Source of the DNA: Sphagnum compactum
Taxonomy: Eukaryota; Bryophyta; Sphagnopsida; Sphagnales
Length of the DNA: 64,000 nt
Reading direction: 5' to 3'
Assembly (NCBI GenBank): GCA_965153455.1
Contig: OZ234494.1
Coordinates: 12,214,001 to 12,278,000, forward strand
Part shown: positions 27,301-45,632 of the stretch, in pieces
Position numbering within the stretch: position 1 is the first letter of the stretch
How the letters are laid out: each line of letters starts with the position of its first letter
Program-made: the position numbers and the translations under genes
Notes under the pieces: generated by a model
The model's database searches: none
What the model saw: the letters and a program-made list of their open reading frames with translations, nothing else
Told to the model about the DNA's origin: nothing

Positions 27301-30280
27301 CAGTAGTCTCTTCAAACATCCTGCTGCATCAGGAGAAGCAAGCAGCACAGGTCGGACATAAAGCAGCATAGCAACAGCTAGGGATGAGATGAAAGCACTT
27401 CGAGCAGAATACTGTATATTGCTGCTGAAGTCTTCTTGCTCCACCCCAGAAGATATTGGAGTGTTTGAAGCAGAGAAAATAGCATCCCAAAGCAGCAACA
27501 AGTTTTCCAATAGAAATTCACGACCAAAAAGCAAGCGCACCCATCGCAAAGTGAAGTATTGGGGCTCAATCCCCAGTTCTACAAGGTGCATGTAGAGTGG
27601 TTTATCTACTGCAGCCAATGCCCTGTAGATGGCATCAGATGCCTCCAGTACTGGGGGATTTCCCCCAAAGGAGCTTGGCCCAGAGGATGTGAGAAAGTAG
27701 TTAGCCATGACAACTGCCCCTTTTTGGCCACTCAACAGTGCATCGAACATGCAGTATGCATCATGCTCCAGAAATCGTGATGAGAGAAGGGCTCCTAGTT
27801 CCCCCTCTGCACCATAAATATCGCTTCCCAAGATTATAGCTTGCATATCCTCATCATCCCCAGAGGGCTCACAACATGCGCCAGTGGAGCCCAATCTTGC
27901 AGTCCTACATTCAAAGAGCATCTACACTGACAATCAGGGATTTGCTTCAAGCTGTTTTGGATGCCCTTTCACATGCAAGGTGTGCAGAAATGCTATCAGA
28001 GTCACCAAAATTGCCTACCCTTCTGTATTGGAGTTTGAGGAAAGAGTCTGCTTCCCACCAGCTGCCCCGGGAATCGATACATTTGCTGATCTTTCCATAA
28101 TTGTAGTCCATGGGGCTGAAAATCTGTCAAAGGGGTCATCAAAGCGATCTTCACTCTGGTACTTGATGTGTTGCAGGTGGTTAACATCAACATGCAAAAC
28201 ATACGCCAGTGGGGCTAGCAACTCATGCATTCCTGCTACAAAAGAGTAGACACTGGTCAACGTGCAGCTACATTGCATTGGTTAGACCAAAACAGACTAA
28301 GATAGAAGGTAATCTCAGGTTTTGCCAATGAAATCCTGACAGAGGATTGTCTGTAGACTTATAACTAGGACTGTTCTTCAGAGCTATTCCACAACTCATG
28401 ACCATAACAAGTGAATTGTCCCTGACAGATGGCAAAATTCTCAGAGATCATCTGAAACATGGGTAGAAAGACATGATGCATGATGACATGTCCCCTAGAA
28501 AAACATCCTGTATCCTCTTACTTCAGGAGACCTTCTGGTACAGCCCTAATTGAGTGGGAAAATCTTGCAAGCACTACATGCAACAGGAAATATCCTGAAA
28601 TACCTTGCCTATAGCTGGATTCAGGGTGGATAAGTGACCACACCAGTAAGATGCGGCGTAGAATAGCTTGGCACTGTGGACTCTGGAAAAAACTTCCATT
28701 CTCTGGATACAATTGCATAAGATCCTTGTCAATTGTCCTCTCCAACTCTGTATTTCGAAAATATTGACCCCAGACACTTTCTGCAAAACATTTCAGTGCT
28801 GCATAAGGCTCCACAAAAGATATCATGCTTTTGCAGTTCCTCACATTAAGTGTCGCCACCAAATCAAGCTTGGATGTACCTTGCAACCACGCTCAGATAG
28901 GACTGAGAACCCATGTTTTGTTCATGACAAAACATAAGATGTCACTGGAATGACATTCAAGTTTGAGATTGACAATCTCAGTGGCATGTGAGAGTTAAAT
29001 GATTTCAATCAGTGAACAAGCAGCAAACTGATTGATGAAAGCAGTGGCATCCAGAAAACTTTTAAGCAAGCAAAGATCTGCCATTGTGACTGGAAAGAAT
29101 GGGAAGTGACTAATTTGGAACCAAGTATTGATTTCTGAAATTTATATGAATCAATCCTTGACATGGTGAACAAGAGGAGGCAGTTCTCACCAGGGTCCAG
29201 TGAGAGAGGATTATCTTGGTTGAGTTGGGCCTGTGTTTGGCAGTCCTCCATGAGATGGGGGTCCACCAGAAGCTGCCGCCGCAGCTCTGCATACCTGTTA
29301 ACATAAGGAGCAATGCCATAATCAACATCTGGTCCAGGGTCAGGTTGATCTTTCATTCTCCTAAACTGCACATTTCCAAATTTATCTGAAGCTGAAGCTG
29401 CACACGAGCTTTCATGTTACAACTCTTCATAAAGAGAAGGGCCAAATACAGAATCACCCTGTGAAGACCATAGACCTGAAGTGATGAGGTCATGCAGGGT
29501 TTTTCTTTTTAATTTTGTGGTGTAGCCCCAGTGGCAACCATCCACAATGTGGCTAATGTGGCTACAGGTTAGAGGGGACAGTAGACATTTTCTAGAATCT
29601 TTCTATGTTTTGGCGACCTCCAAGAACCCAGTCTCTAAATAGGGCGACTTCCATGTTTTTCTCCTCAGAATGTGGCGAACTAGAAGGCTTCTAAAAGGAA
29701 TCTCGCGACAGTCGGGAAGAAAAAAAAGGTGTCGTGTAGATGCGAAATTTAGCACAAAAAAACTTGGCTGATGAGGTGAGATCATGAACTGAGGAGACAG
29801 GAATGACGAGAAGAACATGTCATATGCAAATTTTGCTTGCTAAAAGCTCTATCCATATTGACCTCAAACACACCATATGCAGAGCATACAGAAAGAGAAA
29901 CCTGGTGACACAGCTCGGCGGACACTACATTCTTTTGTCTGAATGAGCTCCCCAAAAAATTCCTTACCTTCCTCCAGAAAACCTTGACACAAGCTTCAGC
30001 CTGTTCCATGCCTCTAGAGAGAAACTTACCTACTCGCCAGCAAAGGCTAGAGCACGAGAGAATAAAACCCCGAGAGACAGACAGAAAAAAAGACAGAAGC
30101 TCGGACAGCGTTTTTGTTTTTGTTTTTGAGACCTGCGGCGACCATCAGCCGCTGCTCGGCGCAACTCATCAACGGGAGCAGGCTTGCGAGGTAGCACATC
30201 TAAGTCCACTCGCCACTGCACACCTCTCAGTTTCCAGTTCTTGTTGCTTTGGCTAATTTCATGGCTTGTATTCGATTCCT
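24348..30280 (-). CDS. TBC (Rab-GAP) domain protein, plant TBC1D5/Gyp1-like; first exon missing
   Basis: Exons in coding order: 30133-30280, 29191-29294, 28604-28780, 28019-28232, 26955-27904, 26381-26649, 25589-26210, 24913-25322, 24348-24494; about 1,012 residues, all junctions in frame. TBC proteins speed GTP hydrolysis by Rabs. Seen: WKLRGVQWRVDLDVLP at the domain start, ELRRQLLVDPHL, WGQYFRNTELERTIDKDLMQ, RRILLVWSLIHPE, YRQGMHELLAPLAYVLHVDV, GAEGELGALLSSRFLEHDAY, YMHLVELGIEPQYFTLRWVR and LFGREFLLENLLLLWDAIF. A long low-complexity tail follows, with a conserved end ALAELRKISITLQHM. The glutamine finger (YRQG) is present but the arginine finger position is Gln. No in-frame ATG precedes 30280. 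The acceptor-like 'ggatgcag' at 30281-30288 implies an upstream exon between 30.3 and 31.5 kb that I could not place. Confidence 0.92.
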
Positions 30281-30299
30281 CTGCATCCAAGCCCAACAC

Positions 30300-31224
30300 A
30301 CTCTATCTCTGTGAAATAACTGAATCCCCTTTGTGTTCCTACACGCCTACAGTTCACGAAGCATGCATAACTTTGATCCGCTGATTATAGCTGATGTCCC
30401 TGGACAACGGCATTTTTTTCTGGAATGTGAGAGAAATTCGAAAGAGATGTATTCTGCATTAAGGATAGGATCGAAAGGTGGGGGGAAAAAAAAACCAAGC
30501 ACTTGCAAGCGAGACAGTTTGGTTACTATACCAGGCATCTTAGCAGAATTACATTGCGGAAAACTTCAGAGTGTCAACATGCTTCCTTCCTTAGATTGCC
30601 GGGACTCTCTCTTTTGTGAAGAATATCGCCTTCGGCATCCGCCCCCTGTCAATCGAAAAAACCACGTCTATCACACACCGAAGTAGAATACGTTCATTCA
30701 AGACCCAAAAAATCCATCTGACAACAACACATCTGAGACACTCACCAGAGCTCCAAAAGCTCCAAAAATACACTACAACAAGATTATCAAAATCCAGGCC
30801 CTGCCGTTCCTTGACGTACGTAGTAGGATTGATAGTACTAATACGGTCCAAGACGCTGATAGAAAAAAAAAATGATCACACAGCAAGCATTGAAAAGCCG
30901 TCAAACCACTTCATCTTGTGTATGAGAAACTCGGAAGCTGTCGACGGATCAAGAAAAGAAAGAAAGGAAGAAGCCTGACCTGTTTTACGCAAATGCTTGT
31001 ACCAACAACAAAGTCGCGCGCAAGTAAGTTCAAACCTGAATGCAATCAATCCACTTCCGCCAACAAACCTGCAAGGAACAAGAATCTCAATCCAAAAAGT
31101 CTCGAATCCAAAAGAAAGGGACTGCAAAAATTTCCAACGAAATTTTTTCTTCGTCTCCTTCATTTTTTTCCAGAGAGAGAGAGGGAGAGAGTTTCCCGTC
31201 GAACACTCGCAAGCGAGCAGACAG

Positions 31225-31256
<32 letters not shown>

Positions 31257-33141
31257 GCTATAATCTAGTGGTGCGCAAAACCAGAAAAATAAGGAGTTAG
31301 AGTCGACCATTGGATACGCGAGTAGGATCGTTGGAAGCGCAGATTCAAGGGCTACAGAATCATACCAGAAATTCAACAATCTAGTGAAGGCGCGCCGAGA
31401 ATTGATGGCGAGAACAAGAAGCGTTGGGCGGGGGAAGCGAGCGTCGTGACGCCATCGCCGTTCTTCCGTGGTTGCGTGACGGTAAGCCACTTCTACAAAA
31501 CCAACTCCTTTCACACTACGTTTGAGTTTTCAATTTCTTTTTATGATAATTTGTATTTAAAAAAACAATATTAAAGCGTATGAAACCATGTATATTAATA
31601 AATCGTGTTTAAAATATATAGAAAATTATATTTAAATTTTACTTTCCTGGGATTTTTTTTAAAAAAATCATTTGTGTGAAATTTAGGAAAGTTCTTTTGA
31701 GTCCCAAAGTAAAAAAAATTATTGTGGGTAGATTGTATATATTCAATACTTTAAAATTCCTTGAAAATTAAAGATCAAAATGACAAGTTGATTTTTTATG
31801 GCATTTTCATTATACTAATCTTGCCTAGGATATTACATATTACCATAAAAATTTGGAACATTGTTAATTAATTAATTAACTAATTAATTAACTCATTATA
31901 TGGATGTAAACTACAAACCTAAAACTAATTGAGCATTTTTGGAAAATAATCGAACTTGATTGAAACCATATCAACCTATTATTCATTGAAATTTGACAAG
32001 TCTAAAATCATAACTTCTCAAGCAAGGGGTCATGCACTAAGTATGTAAATGTATTCTATTAATTGCAACAATCATTCCTTCTAAGTTAGTATGCTCTAAA
32101 ATTTTGATGTCTATGGAGATGCATTATTTCTTAACACTTACAAGTCTAATGATAATCACAAACTTAAGATAACCAAATGTGGTTGGGAGTGATGGGTGGT
32201 CACTTTGCAAAAGTGTTTTTTAAAGGTTTAGATCATCATAATTTAGGCCATGTAAAATATCATCTTTTATGATCAACCCAACTAACAATTATGGATTTTT
32301 TGAAGGTCATAAAAAAAAAAAAAAAAAAAACCCATGTGATTTTCAAGGGTAAAATCTTGTGGGAAAGTAAGTCCAAGAGGGTGTGACAATTATTGTGGGC
32401 CACTTGAGTAGTTAGAAAGTGATTGCTTCTTTAAAAAATAGAAGGCAATTTGTCGAATAGTCATTTGGTCAAAATGCAAAACGGTTTGTGCGTAGACTGT
32501 AAACCAAGGATTGTGTGATGATGTTTACACCATTCTTGAGATTTAGGGTTGTACAAAGTGAAAGAATATGTTGGGAATGTTATATAGAGCGAGAGACACA
32601 CACACGCACACCTTACCCTAATGTTGATTTTCTCATTAAATAGTCCTTTCTTGTTGAGGGGGAAAATATAAAATTAAAAATTAAAAAAATCCTTATCACC
32701 CTAAAACTTCAACTTAGCCTAGTTTGTTCAACAAATTGTCATTAAAAAAAAAATTTGGAAGAAGAAGAAAAAGACAAGGAATGCTGTGCACCTTTACAAA
32801 GAAGAAGAAGCAGAGGCACCAGTGGCTCTATACAAGTCCACAGAAAGTCTCAACACTTTATTGGAAATGTAAGAGGCTAGTTGCAATAGACTTAAGAGAG
32901 CAAGTTTGGACTACATACCTTTTTGGCTTCTTTCAGGACTTTACATTAATCAAACAAAGTTGCCTTCTTTCAATTACATCCACAGGGAGTGAATATGTAA
33001 TTTTTCTTTGACATCACACCAAAAACGCATTTGCATTTGCCTTTTTACTGATATTAACAACATGAACATCCTATATTTAATCTCTGCCTTGGGTTCTTCA
33101 TGGTGGTTGTGGAGGCGTACCTTCTTCACAAGCTGATAAAA
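30300..33141. other. TBC-gene upstream region and AT-rich spacer
   Basis: 30300-31500 (minus strand) should contain the TBC leader, at least one missing exon and the promoter. A (GA)n microsatellite lies at 31228-31256. From 31520 to 32720 the DNA is strongly AT-rich, with a TTAATTAA-type palindromic run at about 31864-31891 and an A20 run near 32311-32330. No gene is recognised. Confidence 0.5.
31228..31256. repeat. (GA)n microsatellite
   Basis: About 14 GA dinucleotides, read as CT on the minus strand upstream of the TBC gene. CT tracts of this kind are common in plant core promoters and leaders. Confidence 0.95.
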
Positions 33142-33530
33142 ACATCAGTTAAAGAGCGACTCTTGTCCAAGAGGCTTCACCAATCCATACATGGAAGGCT
33201 GATGCAAACATCAGTTAAAGAGCGACTCTTGTCCAAGAGGCTTCACCAATCCATACATGGAAGGCTGATGCAAACATCAGTTAAAGAGCGACTCTTGTCC
33301 AAGAGGCTTCACCAATCCATACATGGAAGGCTGATGCAAACATCAGTTAAAGAGCGACTCTTGTCCAAGAGGCTTCACCAATCCATACATGGAAGGCTGA
33401 TGCAAACATCAGTTAAAGAGCGACTCTTGTCCAAGAGGCTTCACCAATCCATACATGGAAGGCTGATGCAAACATCAGTTGAAGAGTGGCTCTTGTCCAA
33501 GAGACTTTACTGATCCATAAATGGAATGAC
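33142..33530 (+). repeat. 66-bp tandem repeat, five near-identical copies plus one diverged, open in frame
   Basis: Units begin at 33142, 33208, 33274, 33340, 33406 and 33472 with 'acatcagttaaagagcgact'. The first five are almost identical; the sixth carries several changes. Because 66 is a multiple of three, a frame from ATG 33100 to 33513 reads through with a 22-residue unit (SVKERLLSKRLHQSIHGRL core). This 137-residue frame has no recognised domain and no coding context on either side. It is therefore annotated as a repeat rather than a gene. Confidence 0.9.
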
Positions 33531-33892
33531 CAAATTTTGGTCAATTCGGCATTTAGGGGTTAATCATAGGGTTACCACAAGTTCCTTTACCCCCTCTGTA
33601 ATCCCCCTCTTCATCCAAAGAATAAACCATGTGTATTCCAATTCACCTCTAGATATCGTGCTTTGAGACTCACTATTCTTTTAAAAATCTTGAACTGGTG
33701 ATTAGTCACTCTATGAGAAGCATTGAGATCTGTCCTACTTGTGCAGAATTTTGCTAAGGCTAAAAACTATAAACCACAACAAAACACCTTTGTCTGTCTA
33801 GAAAAGGTTTTGCTGATTGATGTTAATCATTCTGTTATACAAGGAATGAGAAAAAGAATGGGGAGGCTGTATTACACATCCTGAACTATGGC

Positions 33893-41380
<7,488 letters not shown>

Positions 41381-42004
41381 AGCTCTTGCTCACCCCAAGA
41401 AATACCCAGCCACCCCTTCCCAACTATAAACTCCTGCCACCTCCTACCCCACCCATACGCTGCAACCCGACCCGACCCGACCCGATCCCGTGGAACCATT
41501 TGGTCCAGCCCTTCCAGGGAGGCCCCATGTTCTCCAGCAGCGGATAGAGAATCACTCTTGGGAACAAAATGAGAATATGGGGAACGAATATGAGAACAGG
41601 GTCCAGAACTTCGAGAACTTTCCGAGAACCTCTTTTGAACTTGAAGAACAGGATTGAGAATGAGAGTGAACGAGTGAACTTTTAAGGAACTTGGAATACC
41701 GGATTGAGAACTGAGGGAACTTTTAGAGAACGTTGGTGGACCTAAGGAACCTGGAGAGCAGGATTGAGAGCTGAGGGAACTTTTGGAGAACCGGATTGAG
41801 AACTTAGGGAACTTCTGGAGGACCGGATTGAGAACCAAGGGAACTTTTCGACGTTTGTGGATTGACCCCTGAGGGAACTTTTGAACGTTTGTTTGTGGAC
41901 TTCGGGAACCTGGAGAACAGGATTAAGAGCCGACGGAACTTTTTGAACTTAAGGGACTTGAAGAGCAGGATTGAGAGCCGAGTGAGCTTTTTTTGTGAAC
42001 TTAG
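41381..42004. repeat. IleRS upstream region with a degenerate GGATTGAGA/GGGAACTT repeat
   Basis: From about 41590 to 41985 the core 'ggattgagaactgagggaac' recurs at least seven times at uneven spacing (near 41651, 41701, 41761, 41793, 41825, 41920, 41968). 'gagaacc' and 'ggaacctggag' units lie between. It fills the space between the IleRS start (minus strand) and the OST48 pseudogene (plus strand), so it may overlap the IleRS promoter. Confidence 0.7.
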
Positions 42005-42925
42005 GGAACGTGAGCTTCCGGCTCTTGAAAGCCAGGACGAGTGTTGCCGGGGAAGAGCGCGCGAGGGTTTTGCAGCAAATTTGTTGGCGATGGCGGCAAT
42101 TTTCGCATTCCGTGAAGAACCTTGCTGCAAGTGATATGATGATAATGAGTGTTTTCTTTCGGCATCGCGCACAAGCTGCATTCTCGGAAAAACCTATCGC
42201 GGATTTTACGGCCACCACTCCGGCTCTCTTATTAGCACCCCTTAGTAACCTTAGTCTCTGTAATTTATGCAAGGAACAATAATTGCATGGATTCTCATCT
42301 CCGGTTCCTTGGATCTGTTTAGTACACCAAGTTCTTCAGGGCCTCCTCCTCATTGCAACAATCCAGTAGTGGGGAATTGCTGCGGCATGGCAAAGTCTGG
42401 GAATGAGCAATTTGCGGTGTGGAGCTCAGCCAGGTCACCTAAAGCCCATCAATGTGCAGCACCATCACAACAGGAGTGGAGGAGGAGAAGAGCATAGAAC
42501 CCTAAACCCTAAACCCACCTCCTCCTCCTCCCACCATCTATTGAATGACTGATCACTTGGAGTTTTCTCTTGAGATCTACGAATGGACTGGGAAGGAGTG
42601 GCTGCCATTGCAGGCTGATGTCCAGCTCCAGTTTTCCATGATGAGTCCTTACATTCGTAGATCACTCTTGCATGATGGCAACAGCTTATACCCTGCAGCT
42701 TTTCAAGTGCCAGACGTTTGCAGTATGTTTCAGTTCAAAGTTGAATACTGAGGGCTCGGCTACACCTCCCTTCCTCTCATCAGCTAACAGAGTCTGACCT
42801 TTCAGGCGCAGAGAGTACGAGAGATTCATACCTGCCACATGGAATTGTCTTCTCCGTGTTTGCATTCTATGTTTTTCTATGTTTTTGGCTCGGTCTTCTT
42901 GTATCACAAACGAGGGAAAAGATAG
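42005..42925 (+). pseudogene. OST48: OST48 (oligosaccharyltransferase 48-kDa subunit) pseudogene, intronless
   Basis: Pieces in several frames match the C-terminal half of plant OST48, the ER-membrane subunit of the N-glycosylation complex. In order: HSVKNLAASDMM (~42108), AFSEKPIADFT, ILISGSLDLFS (~42292), FFRASSSLQQ, KSGNEQF (~42390), GHLKPINVQHHHN (~42434), DHLEFSLEIYEWTGKEWL, VQLQFSMMSPYIRRSLL, FQVPDVCSMFQFKVEY, GLGYTSLPL, REYERFIPA (~42810) and the terminal LYHKRGKR followed by TAG (42923-42925). TGA stops interrupt it at 42542 and after KVEY (about 42749), and several frameshifts and a telomere-like insertion break it further. No intron is visible across ~920 bp. It is a dead copy, probably 5'-truncated and retroposed (inference). 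Confidence 0.78.
42499..42517. repeat. Telomere-like CCCTAAA run inside the OST48 pseudogene
   Basis: Two and a half units of the plant telomere repeat (AACCCTAAACCCTAAACCC) sit between the 'NVQHH' part and the 'DHLEF' part. They interrupt the homologous sequence and are followed by a CCT-rich filler. Confidence 0.85.
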
Positions 42926-43769
42926 ACATGGATTCTTATCTTTTAGAAAATCTTTTAGAGAAGGAAAACTCTTTCTTGTCGACAAGGGGTGAATGCCACT
43001 GTGACTCAAAAGACTATTGTGACCCACATAGACTATTGTGACCCACTTGCTTCTGTCTGGATGCAGGAGAGCCTTAGAGGGGATGATTGCTTGATCTAGC
43101 TAGAGATACCTTTCTCATGATATTGGGACAATGCCTTCTGAACTGGTCCGATAGACTGACCTTTTCTACAATTTGAGGCAGATGAGTGGTTTGTGCCGGG
43201 AACAGTCACCAGCCCCTTGAAGGAAAATTGAAGACAGAACATGGAGCAAATGTTGCTGCATATCTGCTCACATTTGGAGCTTGTAAGTAAAAAGAAAGAA
43301 AGTGAGAATTTCCTCTTAGGTTTTGTAGTGTCATTGTATTGTCCTTGTGTTTGACCCCAGGTGTGGTGATTCTTGAGCCTTGCAACACCAAGGTGATGCA
43401 CAGATCTTCATCTCGCCTGTTGCAGTGTCCAATGCCAGGTACTATTCCTGAGGTATTTCTCTGTACCAACTCCAATGTCAATGTGCTTGTTGCTGGTTCA
43501 AATACCATGGAAGCCACCTTCCTTCATGTCACTGAATGTGAGAGAGGTTGAACCAGGTGGAAATAACACTGCAGAAGAAAACAAGCAGGATACAGTAGGG
43601 CACAAGTGAAGGAAAGATGTGGGTATCGTCCTTTGCATGAAAATCATCCTTTGCAGACCTAAAAGTACAATGGTTGTTGCTCTCTACTGGGGCCATAGCA
43701 GCAGACATTCGGAACACTGCCCTACTATATAGAGGCTAACAATTTTGCTTAGTAGCAAAACTGCTACTA
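42926..43769. other. Spacer between OST48 pseudogene and USP-like gene
   Basis: No gene is recognised. A short direct repeat of 'gactattgtgacccac' occurs at about 43011-43047. The part nearest 43769 probably carries the 3' UTR of the minus-strand USP-like gene. Confidence 0.45.
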
Positions 43770-45632
43770 TCAGCGACAAAACCTTGGAAAGCAACAGCTT
43801 GTGGGGGAAAACAGATGCTGTTGGGGTGTTTGAGATCTAATCCTCAGAGATGGGTTGTAGATGCGGGTAAACTTTCGAGAGTGATCAGTGGTCATCTCCA
43901 CAAGACCGCAATTTGTCTTCTCCAAAATTTTCTGTCTGTGGATCCCCATGTCACTGCAAAAGACACTATGATGAGGGAATGAATCCTTAAAAGAGGACAA
44001 TACAAGCCAGCCCAGGCTGCAGATGCTGGAGATGTAAGGAGGACAAGTGAAGAAGCTCAACAATTAGGGAGCAAGAGGAGAAACCAATCAGGCAGGAGAC
44101 ATAAGAAGCACAATTGAAGAAGCTCAACAAATTTGGGGGGCAAGAGGAGAAACCAAAACCTGTCGAGGATGACCCAGGTTGCACCAAGAGCAATGATCTC
44201 ATTACTTGCAGGACCAACTCCTATTTTGACCTCCAATTTTATCTGCCAAAGAAGGTACGCGCGCGCGCGCACTGATGATCAGTGATCTATCTAGTGGAAG
44301 AAGGTAATGCCATATCTATGAAATTGCAGAGGATTTCTTCAAACCCTAGTATCAGAAGCACAGACTGTTGAATGTCGACAGAGAGAAAGAAAGCAAAGAT
44401 TGAGAAGAAAGGATCTTGTACCGCTCGTTTTTGAGATTGTGAAAGAAAGTGTCCAAGCTTATCCTCATATACCCTCCGTGTCTCATTGATCAATTGCTGC
44501 ACTGCAAAATTGCAAACCAAACACAATGCTTTTTGTTGTCACATGATGGATTGCAGTGACAGCTGTGTGCTTCAGACACTCCAGCAGCTGTAATGGAGCA
44601 TCAAGTGCCATTTGCAATCCCTGCAACTCTTGCTGATAGAAAAACAAGAATACCACAGCAACAAACAATGTCACATAGTTGAGAAAAAAAACACAAGCAG
44701 TGATGAGAAAGAGTGTAGTGCATTTTTTGGCTTTACTTACAATTGGAATCTAGAAGAGGAGGATGAGTTCTCCCTGTTGTTCTCACAGCTGACTCCACAG
44801 CATAACAAAGCAAGTGCATCGAAAATCACTGGAAAGTGGTTTAAGGATATGAATCTCATGGAAGAAACAAAATCAAAGGCCATTCATGGACTTGAAAGCA
44901 TCACACAACAACAAAACAGAAATTCTCAGTTAATGTTTTGGTTTTCAAAGAATTAAGCAATTCAGATTTGATGGAATTGAAATTGCAGTGCCATTGAAAG
45001 AATTGCAATGGCAGTTCCTTCATTGTTGTGTTTGTTGCAAATGAAATCCAGAAGAGCATGGAGCATGTGCCCTTTGTTGGTAGAGACATTCTGATGCACC
45101 TAGCCTAGAGATGGGCCAAAGCTTGGTATCCATACATTCTAGGGTCACGTGGAGTCCACCATAGAAACATTTCAGGCATGATCACTGAAGGATTCACTTG
45201 GGCTTCACCTTTGCTAACCACCATGTGTTTCCAATGTATTATGTTGAACATTTATCATCCTTATGAACGTCATTTGAAGGGCAGAGCCATTATGGGACCA
45301 TGCGCTTGTTGATGGTTTTTGTACGTACCAGGTATGCCTTGGAGAAGACCAAGAAGGAAGATGGTATCGCCTCTTGAAGCACATTCCGTGATTGCGAAGT
45401 TGAGCGCATACTTGGTGAGCATTCTGTCCGTGGCATCCACCAAGCAAACAATCACTTTGGCATCATCATTATGCGCTGCTGCTTCTTCCACACCACCAGC
45501 GGTGGCGGTTGGAGAGTTGAGCCCCGATGTCGTCGCGACACTAGTACTACTGACTCCATCTTGCGTACTCAGCTCCGAAGACGTCTCTGATGGCTCTCTA
45601 GATCCATTGTGTGCCCAAGAAGTGCTAGACAT
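43770..45632 (-). CDS. Universal stress protein (UspA)-like / adenine-nucleotide alpha-hydrolase fold protein
   Basis: Exons in coding order: 45329-45632, 44422-44501, 44160-44242, 43770-43953; 216 residues, all junctions in frame. Seen: a Ser/Thr-rich N-terminus of about 55 residues, then a Rossmann-like strand KVIVCLVDATD, helix MLTKYALNFAITECASRGDT, strand IFLLGLL, helix QLINETRRVYEDKLGHFL, strand KLEVKIGVGPASNEII, ALGATWVILD and GIHRQKILEKTNCGLVEM. This is the order of the UspA fold found in plant USP and USP-kinase proteins. No kinase domain follows; the protein ends in a cysteine-containing basic tail. Such proteins often bind ATP or act in stress signalling, but the function here is unknown. 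Start ATG 45632 is preceded by a duplicated copy of the same region. Confidence 0.75.

Noticed and set aside
30876-31514. Minus-strand 212-codon ORF with a Ser-Leu run
   Set aside because: The run is the CT microsatellite; no domain or splice link to the TBC exons could be shown.
33142-33530. CRISPR-like regular repeats
   Set aside because: They are contiguous 66-bp units without variable spacers, in a eukaryotic genome.
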